Shown: positions 34,852 through 46,238 of the stretch, in pieces | Layout: each line of letters begins with the position of its first letter | Position numbering within the stretch: position 1 is the first letter of the stretch | Source of the DNA: Podospora pseudocomata | Taxonomy: Eukaryota; Ascomycota; Sordariomycetes; Sordariales; Podosporaceae | Assembly: GCF_035222375.1 (NCBI RefSeq) | Contig: NW_026946363.1 | Location: 372,001-436,000 of the forward strand | DNA: 64,000 nt | Direction: 5' to 3' | Program-made: the position numbers and the translations under genes | Notes under the pieces: generated by a model | Told to the model about the DNA's origin: nothing | Seen by the model: the letters and a program-made list of their open reading frames with translations, nothing else | Databases searched by the model: none

Positions 34852-35797
34852 ATGGACGCCGTACGCACCACCCTCCAACCGATAACCCACAACCTCCCTG
34901 CCCCGATTCGGGACCTGGGCGTCTCGATCATTGGGGAGAAATGCTACAAATCTCTGCTTCTCAATATTGACGTGGAGGACACCGAATGCCTCAAGTACGC
35001 GATTAGCAAGGGTCTCGGAATTGGCATTGTCGGCGCCTCAGCGATCGTCAAGGTGCCGCAAATTGTGAAGCTTGTCAAGTCCAAGTCCGCCTCGGGAGTC
35101 TCTTTCCTCGCCTACCTGCTCGAAACCTCGTCGTACCTGATCAGCTTGGCATACAATGTTCGGAACGGGTTCCCCTTCAGCACTTATGGCGAGACGGCCA
35201 TGGTTCTCGCCCAGAACGTGCTCATCACAGTTTTGGTCCTGCACTACAGTGGAAAGGCCAGCATGGCGGGTCTGTTTGTTGCTGCTCTGGCGGCCAGCGC
35301 CGTCACGCTTTTCAACGAGCAGACCTTGGGCATGAAGGAGCTGGGTTGGTTGCAGGTTGGAGCTGGGGGCATGAGTGTGGCCAGCAAGATCCCCCAGATC
35401 GCGGCCATTTGGAGCCAGGGAGGTACTGGGCAGCTCAGTGCCTTCACTGTAAGTTCATTCGGCGGTTGCAGTGTCAAGATGGGAGAACAATATGCTGACG
35501 GCGGTGAATGAACAGGTCTTCAACTACCTCCTCGGCTCGCTCACCCGCATTTTTACCACAATTCAAGAGGTGGACGACAAGGTTATCCTCTACAGCTTCG
35601 TGGCTGGCTTTGCACTCAACTTGGTGTTGGCGCTCCAGATGGTGTACTACTGGAATGCGCCCTCGGCGAAGGCCCAGGGCAAGCGCAAGGAGGCCCTTCC
35701 CGCCAACAGCGCTCTCACCCCTTCATACGCTGAAGTTGCGGCGACCTCGACGGCGAGACCTCGCAGCAAGGGCCCCACGACTCGCCGCCGTGGTTAG
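34852..35797 (+). CDS. MPU1, mannose-P-dolichol utilization defect 1 homologue (PQ-loop protein)
   Basis: Two exons, 34852-35448 and 35516-35797, about 292 residues. MPDU1-type proteins sit in the ER membrane and are needed for use of dolichol-phosphate-mannose and -glucose in glycosylation and GPI synthesis. Seen: two PQ-loop repeats, with KVPQIVKL (Pro-Gln at 69-70) and SKIPQIAAIW (181-182), about seven hydrophobic segments, the block SASGVSFLAYLLETSSYLISLAYN typical of the family in its first repeat, and a basic Ser/Thr-rich C-terminal tail. The 67-base intron joins GQLSAFT to VFNYLLGS, another conserved point. The start lies after an A-rich leader ACAACAAAATGG. Cystinosin-like PQ-loop proteins are less likely, given the family-specific N-terminus. 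Confidence 0.92.
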
Positions 35798-37527
35798 GAG
35801 CTGGATCCGTTTGTTCGAGAGTATCCAGCTCATAGATCTTTCATGAAACGCACTGCTGGATGCCTCGTCTTTTGTACCATTGTTGGGTTTTGCTTTTGGG
35901 CGGTCAAATTCACCATCGCGGCTTCGTTTTGGGTGACCTCATTTATTACCGGGCTTCTTCTTCCAGCTCTCGTGCTCCCTTTCAGGGTTTTTCAATGGTC
36001 TCTCTTGGTAGCCATTGGGTCTGTTCTTTGGGTGATGTGGGTTGCCGGAGCTGTTGTTGGGGCGATATGGTGTCCATATTCGCAGCGTTTCTTTGGTTTT
36101 CTGCTCCATTGGTTTCTCTTTTTATGTATGATAAGGGTTCTTTGACAGCGACACAGGGAAAATGGTCAAGTGACGGGCTCATATGAATGACATATCTTTT
36201 TACGAAACACCTCAGACCATGGTCCAATTTTTCGACATGGGGTCCGGGAGACTGCAGCGAGAAAAACGGCTTGTCACGGACTTCCGAGTCTGTATTGGGC
36301 AGATGTTCCGGAAGAGCCCCGCGGCTCCGGTGAGCGGAGTGTCGTATGCAAGAGACGACAGAAGCAGATCACGAGAGATATCGAAAGTGGTTGGGGCATG
36401 AAAGCGTCTGTGGTCCAGACCTCATTCGGCATCGGATTGGACCCCGATATTCCCCGCAGAGATTTGCATAGGCACACAATGCAAGCTGCAAAAATTATTG
36501 ATCCTTGACTGGGTTCGACATCAAAGATAAGGGACATGATCTGGGAAGTCCATGTTGCATCAGCAGCCGCCGAAAGGGTCTGATAGGGAACGACAATAGG
36601 GTTTCTGGGGTGGTGCATGATCAACGCCATGGAATTTGTTCAATGACTGCAGGTTTTCGGCTTGTTCCATCTTCTTTGTTGGCCACCCTTTGGGACATGC
36701 CCACCACTCATGGCCCTTCACCGCCGCCTTTTTACGAGAAAGTTTCACCATCCGCAACGATAACTTCTCTTGACCCCCTGGAAGGAGGAAAGGTAGCGAG
36801 CGGTCTGGCTCTTGAAGAAACTGTTGCCAGCAACGCCAAGGATCACACTACAGCGAAACCGCAGGTCCACTATCTCTCTTTCCCCCGTCCGAATGGTCTG
36901 CTTCATGGCAGCGGTCCCCCCGAGCTCCTTTTTTTTTTTTTTTTTTTTTTGGGGGGGGGGTGTGTGCTTGCGCATTGACAACTTGACAGGAGGTTTTTGG
37001 AATGCTTAGTACTGTGAAATAAATTGGAGTGCAGCGCCCCGTCCTGTGCTTTTCTCATCCCGTCTCTCGATGGCGCAATATCGATAAGCTGTCCCACGAT
37101 TGCGTCAAAGAAGAGCGGTTGCGTGATCTTGCGAGCAATCTGACCTGCCATCTACACACACTTTCCTGAGACGTTTATACCCCCCTTTCACGTTCTTCGT
37201 GGGGGGTTCTCTTTTCGTTTTCCCCCCTTCTTTTTCTACGCTAGTTTGTGACATATTTCCCCCACGGGAACAAGAACAACGCCACCATCGACATTCAAAG
37301 AAGTTATTGCCTATTCGGTCCACTTACACACGGTTGAAAGTTTCCTAACTTGATATTGGGCAAATTCTTGGCGAGGCTTTCTTACGCAATTCTAGAGGCC
37401 ACCACATCTCTAGGGCTGAGTTAGATACTTTGAGATACGTGCGAGGACCACAAGCAAACCCCCCAGAAGCAAGCTTATTCACACACCTTGACATCTTACT
37501 CGTCGAGAGAGACATAGATACATCACC
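35798..37527. other. MPU1 3' region and choline sulfatase promoter
   Basis: A hydrophobic 100-codon frame (35843-36145) lies inside the likely MPU1 3' untranslated region and has no recognisable family. A striking T-then-G homopolymer block is listed separately. Upstream of choline sulfatase I looked for a clear CYS3-type sulfur-control site and did not find a full match. Confidence 0.5.
36929..36960. repeat. T22-G10 homopolymer junction
   Basis: About 22 T directly followed by 10 G on the plus strand, in noncoding sequence. Homopolymer lengths here may not be exact in an assembly. Confidence 0.8.
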
Positions 37528-39535
37528 ATGTCACCCGATCTCAACTCCCTCCCCGGTGCTGACAGCACCCCATCACCAACACCACCACCACCAATCAACA
37601 GCACCCGCGGAACAACAGCTTCCAACAGCAACGGCTACTACTTTCCCAACGGCCACCATGATGGAGAAAAACGCCCCAACATCCTCTACGTCATGGCCGA
37701 CCAGCTAGCCGCCCCTCTGCTCAAGATGTACAACCCCACCTCCCAAATCCTCACCCCCAACCTCGACGCCCTAGCTGCAAAATCAGTTCAGTTCGACTCA
37801 GCCTACTGCCCCTCCCCGTTATGCGGCCCCTCAAGAATGAGTATGATCACGGGGCAGCTCCCCATGAAGATAGGAGCGTTTGACAATGCCGCCCAGATAT
37901 CAAGCGATATCCCGACTTATGCCCACTACCTTCGGCTGAAGGGGTACCACACTGTTTTGGCGGGCAAGATGCATTTTGTCGGGGATCAGCTGCATGGGTA
38001 CGAGACGAGGCTGACGAGCGATATTTACCCGGGGGATTTTGGGTGGGTGCCGAACTGGGAGGAGCCGGAGACGAGGCTGGAGTGGTATCATAACGCGAGC
38101 AGTGTACTGCAGGCGGGGAGCTGTGTGAGGAGTAATCAGCTGGATTATGATGAGGAGGTTATGTATAGGAGTAGGCAGTTTTTGTATGATTTTGTTAGGG
38201 AGGGGGAGGAGGGGAGGAGGCCGTTTGCTTTGACGGTGAGTTTAACCCTGCGCCATGTTCGTGTCTCTGTTTCGGGGAGGGGGGAGGGGTGTATGAGTGA
38301 CCCCCACGGGACCCGGGAGGGTGGTTATGATGTGGTATGCATGATGCACTGCACATGACTACTCGGCCAATGACCGTTGGGTCGCAGAGGGGGGGGGGAC
38401 AATATGGGGAAACGACTGGTCATTCCAACTACACGGTGTGCTAACGTCCACTCTCAGGTCTCCCTCACCCACCCCCACGACCCCTACACCATCGAGCAAA
38501 AGTACTGGGACCTCTACGAAAACGTCGACATTGACCTCCCCCGCGTGACCATCCCCCAGGAAGACCAAGACCCCCACTCCAAACGCCTCCTCAAAGTCTG
38601 CGACCTGTGGGACAATCCTTTCTCTGACGAGCAAATCAAGCGGGCCCGGAGGGCGTACTACGGCGCCGTCTCGTACGTCGACGACTGCCTCGGCCAGCTC
38701 CTCACCCTGCTCAAGCAGCTCAAGCTCGACGAGGACACGATTGTGATCTTTTCTGGCGACCACGGGGACATGCTCGGGGAGAGGGGGCTGTGGTACAAGA
38801 TGTCGTATTTTGAGAACTCGGTGCGTGTGCCGCTTCTGGTGAGCTACCCGAAGAGGTTCGAGCCGAGGAGGGTGAGTCAGAATGTGAGCACGTTGGATAT
38901 TTTGCCTACGATGTGCGATTTGGTGGGGACGAAGCCGTGGGCGTTGTTGCCGATGGATGGGAGGAGTTTGCTGCCGCACCTGGAGGGGAGGGAGGGGGGG
39001 CATGATGAGGTTTTTGCGGAGTATACTGGGGAGGGGACGGTCAGGCCGCTGATGATGATCAGAAGGGGGAGGTGGAAGTATGTGACTTGCCCGGCGGATG
39101 GGAGTCAGTTGTTTGATTTGAGGGCGGATCCGCTCGAGTTGAGGGATTTGGTGAAGGAGGCGGTGGTGAGGACGGATGAAGAAACAAAAGAGGTTTTTGA
39201 GGCGTTTGAGAGGGAGGCGAGGGAGAAGTGGGATTTTGAGGGGATTACGAAGGAGGTGTTGCATAGTCAGAGGAAGAGGAGGTTGGTTTGGGGGGCGTTG
39301 ACGAAGGGGAGGTTTGAGAGTTGGGATTACAATCCGATTGATGATGGGAGGGAGAAGTAAGTTCTTCTCTCTGGCGTGATGAGGATGTGTACTAATCTGT
39401 TGTGATAGGTATATCCGGTCGCATATTCCTCTGGATGACCTCGAGAGGCGGGCGCGGTACCCGGCTGTGGATGAGTCCGGCCGGGAGACAGGATCGAGGA
39501 TCGTGACTGATCAAGCTGGATCTCACGGGCAGTAA
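37528..39535 (+). CDS. choline sulfatase (type I sulfatase)
   Basis: Three exons, 37528-38235, 38458-39356 and 39409-39535, about 577 residues. The enzyme hydrolyses choline-O-sulfate, a fungal sulfur store and osmolyte, to choline and sulfate. Seen: a Pro/Ser/Thr-rich N-terminal extension of about 45 residues, the metal-binding start RPNILYVMADQL, the sulfatase signature CGPSRMSMITG with the formylglycine Cys at 99, GYHTVLAGKMHFVG, the second metal site IFSGDHGDMLGERGLW, and the choline-sulfatase-type C-terminus including RRLVWGALTKGRFESWDY. The last intron restores EKYIRSHIPLDDLERRARYP. Intron 1 is unusually long for this window (222 bases). No sulfate or choline transporter lies next door. 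Each long exon starts C-rich and ends G-rich on the coding strand. Confidence 0.95.
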
Positions 39536-39912
39536 ACTCTGTCGACATGTGCTGGTGGCGCTTCAACTATTACGACGGTGATGAAGAGGATGTGGTTCAA
39601 CCCGGTTTCTCATAGCGAGTTTTGCTCTTGGGTGCACGATGGAGGTTCAAATGGTTAAGGTGGACGATATACGCGAAGGCATCTTGGGACATGTTTGATT
39701 TGGCGAGCGTGCTAGCATTGCTCTTTGTCAGTTATGCTGATCAAAAATACAACCGATCATGCAATCTGCACTGGTAGACCGTACATGCATCAGCGTTGAT
39801 GATGTTGAGAGCAACCATTGAGAACCTTGATGAGCTAGCTGCCTGAAAATAAAGTGGGCTAGAGATCTGCGCTAGCCAAATAAGGAAGCGACAACCCGGG
39901 CCTGTGCTCAAG
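39536..39912. other. choline sulfatase 3' region
   Basis: Noncoding sequence between choline sulfatase and the LINE insertion point. Before insertion this DNA would have been continuous with the region upstream of MED8. No feature seen. Confidence 0.5.
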
Positions 39913-39927
39913 CTCCCCCGCGCGCGC
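39913..39927. repeat. left target site duplication of LINE
   Basis: CTCCCCCGCGCGCGC, identical to 45957-45971 at the other end of the element. A 15-bp direct repeat at both ends is typical of target-primed reverse transcription. The exact right edge is blurred by the CT tail of the element. Confidence 0.85.
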
Positions 39928-40076
39928 AACCTTTCCCTGAAAAATATTTTTCTAGGAAGAATCGACCAATCAGGAGCTGGTTACTCCTTCCAGGGCCTTG
40001 GAAGCCCTCTTGTCTGAATACCCTCATCACCTCACCCCCCCCTACACAAGCCGCATCCCCACCTACCACGACAACG

Positions 40077-41976
40077 ATGGCCTCGACGGCCCCAGGAGGC
40101 TACCGCCTCTCGAACAACTCGAAGCACGAGATCTACCTAGGCGTCTCCGAAGCCTGGAAAGCAGTGCTTTTCGACAACAACGTCCCGGCTGAACAAGCCA
40201 CGCTCGAGCAGCGGCGACTCGCGGAAGAACTAGTCGCTAAAACCCACGCGAAAATGACGGCACCAGGCGCCCAGACCCCCAACTGCCTGTGGAACTGCGA
40301 GGGCTGCCTGGCCTGCGCAGGCTCCTGCTACGACGACCCGTGTCGAAATGAGCAATGCCCCTCACACGCGGACCGCAGGGGAAGACAGCCTCTTCGCCGA
40401 CGAAGCCGCCCTCAGAAGGGACGAAGAGATGGGAGACTCCTCCCAACGACCAGACCGACCACTCCCACCCCGACCGGAAGGACCGCAGGGACACTACCTC
40501 CTCACCCACTGCCGTCGCGCCCACGCAAGACAACGGCCCCCCCGACGACCCAGACAGAAGCTGTCCCCCTCGGACTAGATAGGCCCAGCGCACGAGGCCT
40601 CGAGGACAGCCGGCATGCCGGAAGACCCCCTCTAGACCCAGAAGTAGAGGCCCTCTTCAGGGACATGGACCACGACAGAACACAAGCCCTCCAAAGGCAA
40701 GAGGTGCTCAGGAACATGGCACAGAGCCTAAACGGCGCCCTGGCAGCCGAACTGGCCGGCCCGCAGGCAGAATGGGCGTCCTTTTGCAAGGAGAAAGTCC
40801 TTTGGCTCTTTAGGATACTTAAGGACATCGACGGCACTACAGGAGCCCCCGGCTCAGCGAGGAGCGCCTGGTCGACCAGCTTCGACTCTAAGAACTCCTC
40901 GACAAGCACGACCAGGAGCACCAGCCCGACGACAGAGGCCCGGGGCCCCTCAAAGACCCCCAAACTCGCCAAGACCCCGACGGGCAGCAATGCAACCAGC
41001 GTCACGTGGGCCCAGGTGGCGACGAGCGGGGCCAGCAGCAGCCAAGCCGCCAGCAGCGCGCGGACAAGTGTCGCCAGCCTGACTGCCCACGCCCCCGATC
41101 CAACAGCGGGCTGGAAAACAGTGGGCCGCAACAACAAGGCCAACCGAGAAGACGACCGCCTCTTCGTAAGGCTCCCCGACGGCCACCCGTGGAGACAGGC
41201 ATCAGCGGAGGGCTTCAGAGTCGCACTCTGCCGACAGCTCGGGGCCCCACTCAGCCTCATCCGCTCGGCCAAACAAGTCGACACTGGCTTCGCGATCGTC
41301 CCAGCCGACAAGAAGGCGCGGACGCAACTACTCGCCCTAGCGCCAGCCCTAACCACACACGGCGCGAAGCTTGACGAATCGGCCACCTGGCATACCTACG
41401 TAGTCCCCAGGGTACCGAAGACGGTCAACGGCCCTGACGGCAGCATCGACACCAACGACCTCATGGAAGACGAGATCCTCCGGGCCACTAAGGCCAAACC
41501 GGTCTCGGCGAAGAAGTCGAAACACGCCCTACCCGACGACACTCACGCCGACTGGGTCGTATCCTTCATCAAACCCGTCCCTGACCACTTCAGACTCTTT
41601 GGCAGCCCGCCGGCCAGAAAGATCACCAGAAGTGCAAAAGCCAACCAGTGCTATAGATGCCAAGGTTACCACGACCCACGCATCTGCGATAGACAAGCCA
41701 GATGCAATAACTGCGGAACTGATCACCCACCAGGGCCCTGCGCCAGGCCACCGAGATGCGCCAACTGCCACGGACCACACAAGGCAGACTTTGGAGCGTG
41801 CCCGGCCAGACCAAGGACGGAGGGGGGGCGTCCTCAAGAAACCAACCAACAGGCAGCTCAAGGCCATACGCAAGGTAGGCGAGGCCCTGTACGCGGCGGC
41901 ACACCCAGCGGAAGGAAGGAACACCGACCCCCAACCCGCAACGACCAACCCCCCGGCCACAGAACCATGCCTGTGA
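40077..41976 (+). pseudogene. LINE ORF1, gag-like RNA-binding protein with CCHC knuckles (frameshifted)
   Basis: Starts MASTAPGGYRLSNN after the leader. About residues 70-94 form a Cys-rich block (C70, C74, C77, C80, C84, C89, C94). A Ser/Thr/Pro-rich middle is followed by a region resembling the RRM-like domain of Tad ORF1 (DRLFVRLPDGHPWRQ onward), then three knuckle-like motifs between about 41640 and 41810 (CYRCQGYHDPRIC, CNNCGTDHPPGPC, CANCHGPHKADFGAC). A shift at the G run near 41822 moves the frame; the likely native end is RQLKAIRKVGEALYAAAHPAEG with a TGA at 41974-41976. Between about 40360 and 40600 the composition suggests two further shifts that cancel out. It would bind element RNA. 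Confidence 0.8.
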
Positions 41977-44900
41977 GACCCAGCGAGCCCAGGAGAGCGG
42001 CCAAAAAACGGACGAAAGTCCGGGCTCTCCTTCTTACAGGCCAACGTAGCCAGAAGACCAGGGGCACACGACGCCCTCCTCAATATGGCGTGGGAAAGGA
42101 CTGCCGACGTCATATTGGTACAGGAACCATGGGCACGAACCCAGGACGGCAGAAGAATGACCAAAACCCACAGAGGATACCAGCACTACACGCCAACAGA
42201 AGACTGGAATGCGGGACCCCCCAGGGCGATGGTATACATCAAAAAGACACACAAGGGGACCCAACAGAGCCTGGGACACGCGGGACACCGCGACGCCTGC
42301 GCGGTAGAAGCCCAAGGGATAGTCTGGGTCAGCCTATACAGGGACAGACTTGGCGACGACGAGGTGCTCGACCTGGTCGAAAGCTGGCACCCCGGCAGAC
42401 CAGCGATCATAGGAGGCGACTTCAACGCCTACCACCCTACCTGGCAACCGGGAAAGGAGTGCCCGGCGGGGAGACGAATAGCTGGATGGCTGGAAGACCG
42501 CCTCACCCTGGCATCGCTGCAGGGACCCACCAACATACACGGAAACACCATCGATCTGGTCCTCTCAACGAGCACAGAGGTAAAAAGCCTGGGTGGACGA
42601 GGACACCTACACCGGATCGGACCACTACACCCTGGCGGGGACGGTACCACCAGCAAGCCCACAGGCAACCAAGAAAGGTAGACCCTACGTCCCAGCCAAA
42701 GAGGAGGATAGGGCGCTCTTCCGCTCCCTGACTAGATGGGGCATGACACAAGTACCGACGGTAGCACACACAACCAAGGACCTCGACCACTGGGCCCGCT
42801 CCCTACAGAACGCCCTCGTAGGCGCGATCAAGGGAGCGGGACGCCTGAGAAGACAAGCAGGAGGCACCACACAATGGTGGAACGAGGAGTGCAAGGAAGC
42901 ACGCGTGGCGCTACAGCAGAGCCGCAACGACCCCACACAAGGGGAGGAAGACCGGAAGCAAATACGCAAGACGTTCGAGACAACGGTCAAAAAGGCAAAA
43001 GAGAGCACTGGCAACAGAAGCTCGAGCAAGCGTCCTCGAACAAGGACATCTACGCAGTGGCGGCATGGCACAAGGCAACCGACACCTTCGCCCCCCCGCC
43101 GCTGGTCCACAGGAATAGGACCTTTACGGAACCGGGGGAAAAGCTAGAACTACTTAGGAAAGAGGTGGTTGAAAGATTCGGAGAAGACGGGGACACCACA
43201 GAGCCTTGGGTTCTCGCCCAACCCACCGACACTATACAATGGGACAACACGATCTCCCCGGAGGAGGCAAGGAGATGCACAATCGGGACCACAAGCACAG
43301 CTCCCGGCACAGACGACGTCACGGTAGACCTACTACGCGAGGTGTGGCGGGAGATAGGCGACAACATCACGGCCCTCTTCAGACAGTGCCTCCTCTTAGG
43401 GCACCACCCGCCCCGTTTAAAGAAGCGGAAACGGTAATGCTCAGGAAACCGGGCAAAGACAACTATACCACGGTCAGAGCGTGGCGCCCGATCGCCCCTC
43501 CTATCGTGTATAGGGAAGGGTCTTGAAAGACTGATAGCCAGAAGGATAGGCTTCACCGCAGTCAACCAAGAAGTGCTCGGCCCCACCCACATAGGGTCCC
43601 TCCCGAGGAGGTCCGCCGAGGACCTCGTTCTGTGCCTGGTACACGACGTCGAGAGAGCCTGGGGAAGGGGTAAGGCGGCGGCGCTCCTGACAATGGACGT
43701 ACAGGGCGCCTTCGACGCGGTCAGAAAGAATAGGCTAGCAGGGAGGCTAAGGCAACAAGGCTGGCCACTGAATGTCTGCGAATGGGTACACTCCTTCATG
43801 TCACACCGGAGCTCAGCCATGAGATTAGGAGACTGCACCCTCCCCCCTAGAAGAGTGGCATGCGGACTCCCACAAGGGTCCCCTGCCAGCCCGGTCCTCT
43901 TCGCACTCTTCCTACAGCCACTGGTTAAGGAGCTGGCCGGGGCGTCGGCGTACGCAGACGACCTCGGACTGCTGGCTGTAGGCAAGAACGCCCAGGAGTG
44001 CGCGGCAATACTGGAGGCTACGGCCGAAAAGGCGGAGGCCTGGGGCTCCAGGAATGGCGTCGAGTTCGACCCAGCCAAGTGCGAGCTACTACACCTTACG
44101 AAGAGCCGCGCAACCCCCCGCAGTAAGGATAGGCAATACGGAGGTGACGCCGAAACAGGAGGTCCGATGGCTGGGTTTCTTCCTGGACCCCAAACTCAAC
44201 TTCAAAGCCCACGCCAGTCGGTGGGCGACGAAGGCACTGAAAATAGCGAACCACCTGCGAAGGCTGAACAGGGTGGCCCGGGGCACCCCACCAAGAGCCA
44301 CGGCGGAGGCGGTCCGGGCGGTGGTCGTACCCACGGCGACGTATGGGGCGGCGACGTGGTATACCGGGGTAAGGCAGGGAGGACAAACGAATGCGGTCAA
44401 CAAGGCACTTAAATGTGCGGCCAGGGCGGTTGTCCCGGTCTGGAGAACGACCCCCCTGGGGGCGATCTTCCGCGAGAGCGGGACCCCCCCCGCCGAAGTG
44501 GCGCTCGCCCACGCCAGAATCTCGATGGCGGCACGGTTCAAGAGCCTCGACCCCCGCCACCCACTGGTCCTCCGGACCCGGCCGATGCCGGAGCCACCCA
44601 GGAGGGGCCCCCGGGGGCGTCTCCCGGAGAAGCAAACCAGACTGGAAACACTCGCGACCCTACTCCCCGACTGCCCCAGGCCGCACCTGGTGCAATGGAC
44701 CCTACGGCACCCGGTACCTCTGCCAAGACCAGAAAACAAGGAACTGGGCAAGAGACTCCACGAACAACTGACACTCCTCGCCCCTAGGGACGAGATCCAC
44801 CTGTTCAGTGACGGATCGAAGGCAGCCCCCGCACGAGGACTACCGAAGAGGACGGGCTGGGGCTACGTGGCGTACCAGGATGGGCAGAAGCTACACGAGC

Positions 44901-45662
44901 ACCACGGAAGGCTCGGGGAATCCGAGGCCTTTGACGGCGAAGCGGTTGGGGCGGCACACGCGGTGGTGTGGGCGCGCGAATACATCAGGGCGGGGGGGCA
45001 AGACCCTCGGCGGTACGGCTCTTCATCGACAACTCGGCGGTACTATACGGCATCACAGGGCGCCCCTCGGACAATTCCCAGGAGGCGTTCAGGGTTATAG
45101 GATACGCGTGGAAGGACCACCACCTGCCCCCCCTCACGGTACACTGGGCCCCAGGACATATGGGGATCCAGGGGAACGAGGAGGCCGACGTTCAGGCCGG
45201 CCTCGGGGGGGCGCTCCCAGACCCAAGATCCCCCCCCGCCCTGACCGCAGTCAAGGCAAAGGCCAGGGCACTGAAGAGGGAGGCGTGGAACTCGTGGTGG
45301 CTGGCGAACAGGCCGACGCGATACGCCCAGCTAATGATCCGGGACCAGGGAAACGACCCCCGGAACTCACGCTCGCAAGAAAGACCCTACACCACCTCCT
45401 GGCGGAGAGGACGGGACACGGAGACTACGAGGAGTACCACCTACGCTTCGGACACGACTCGTATAGGACCTGCCGCTGCGGCCGACCCACGGAAATCGGG
45501 CACTTCGCGGAGTGCCCAGCGGCGCGGGCCAGGGGCACTCTGAACAGCGAAATGCGAAAAGCGCTCAGGAGGCCGGATAAGCTCCTGGGAAAGGACTGGA
45601 AGAAATACGCCGAGTGGGTGGAAGGCTCGGGAGTGTACGACCCAGCGGAGGAAGAAGAATAG
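41967..45662 (+). pseudogene. LINE ORF2: endonuclease, reverse transcriptase, RNase H (multiply frameshifted)
   Basis: The likely start ATG at 41967 overlaps the ORF1 stop by ten bases, a common LINE arrangement. Domains in order: apurinic-type endonuclease (FLQANVARR, ILVQEPWA, IGGDFNAYHPTW, then TGSDHYTL after a shift), reverse transcriptase (LLTMDVQGAFDAV, GLPQGSPASPVLF, SAYADDLGLLAVG), RNase H (LFSDGSKA, a Glu in FDGEAVGAAHAVVW, LFIDNSAVLYGI, VHWAPGHMGIQGNEEAD) and a C-terminal CxC...HxxxC knuckle (CRCGRPTEIGHFAEC). Catalytic residues look intact. Frame changes occur near 42005, 42585, 43000, 43425, 43505, 44115, 45000 and 45350, most beside runs of A, C or G. The stop is at 45660-45662. 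Confidence 0.85.
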
Positions 45663-45939
45663 GACACGTGACCAGGCCCAGATTGTAATGGCCTGAGGAA
45701 ACAGCGGAACCACAGAGGAGCCGTAAGCCCTCGGGGACCAGAGCCCTGAGGCAGGCAGGCCTCTCTCCTTTGTAAATAACTCTCTTTTGTGACGCGAAAC
45801 GCCCTGTCAGCTAGTATTAGCAGTAGTATTAGAAGCTTGGGCCGTCCACATCCCCAAACGGGGGCCAGGCGAGGTAGGCTCGGGCACGTGACCCCTCGGG
45901 GCCACGCGCCACAGTTCGACCCGATTGGACGCTAATAGA

Positions 45940-45959
45940 TCTCTCTCTCTCTCTCTCTC
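45940..45959. repeat. (CT)n tail of the LINE
   Basis: A run of about ten CT units after TAATAGAT at the 3' end of the element. Simple-repeat tails instead of poly(A) occur in several LINE families. It merges into the target duplication. Confidence 0.75.
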
Positions 45960-45971
45960 CCCCGCGCGCGC
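45957..45971. repeat. right target site duplication of LINE
   Basis: Second copy of CTCCCCCGCGCGCGC. It is followed by GACAGAATCGCG, which begins the 270-base leader/promoter stretch of MED8. Confidence 0.85.
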
Positions 45972-46238
45972 GACAGAATCGCGAACTTAACCATCATCAA
46001 TTGCGCTTCTCAACTTTTCCATATTTTGATCGCAACAACAAAATCCCGACTGTAGAAATCACCAACTCTCACCACCAATATCTAACCCTTCCCACATTCA
46101 AGTCCACCCCCACTTTACCAATCCGCACTCATCACCTTTGATCTCGCGCAAACAGCAGCGCGAAAGCGCAATACCCAACTTCCCGCGACAGCAACACTCA
46201 TCCACTGACCACAACTACTTTTCCCTCAACCGCCAAAG

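Larger units (their letters stand above)
39928..45956 (+). mobile_element. full-length non-LTR retrotransposon (LINE), Tad-like clade
   Basis: A 6.0 kb element with a 150-base leader, ORF1 (nucleic-acid-binding, CCHC knuckles), ORF2 (endonuclease, reverse transcriptase, RNase H), a 290-base 3' region and a (CT)n tail, flanked by 15-bp target site duplications. Domain order and the zinc-knuckle ORF1 fit the Tad clade of fungal LINEs; the clade is an inference. It looks complete at its 5' end, which is uncommon for LINEs. About nine reading-frame shifts, mostly at homopolymer runs, break the ORFs, but stop codons from base changes are almost absent and base composition is GC-rich, so there is no obvious repeat-induced point mutation. 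It was probably inserted recently and is now inactive. Confidence 0.92.

Noticed and set aside
35843-36145. Hydrophobic 100-codon frame just after MPU1
   Set aside because: It lies in the likely 3' untranslated region, starts 46 bases after the MPU1 stop, has no family match I recognise and T-rich DNA gives hydrophobic codons by chance.
43050-44078. 342-codon minus-strand frame inside the LINE
   Set aside because: Shadow of the reverse transcriptase region on the opposite strand; no domain.
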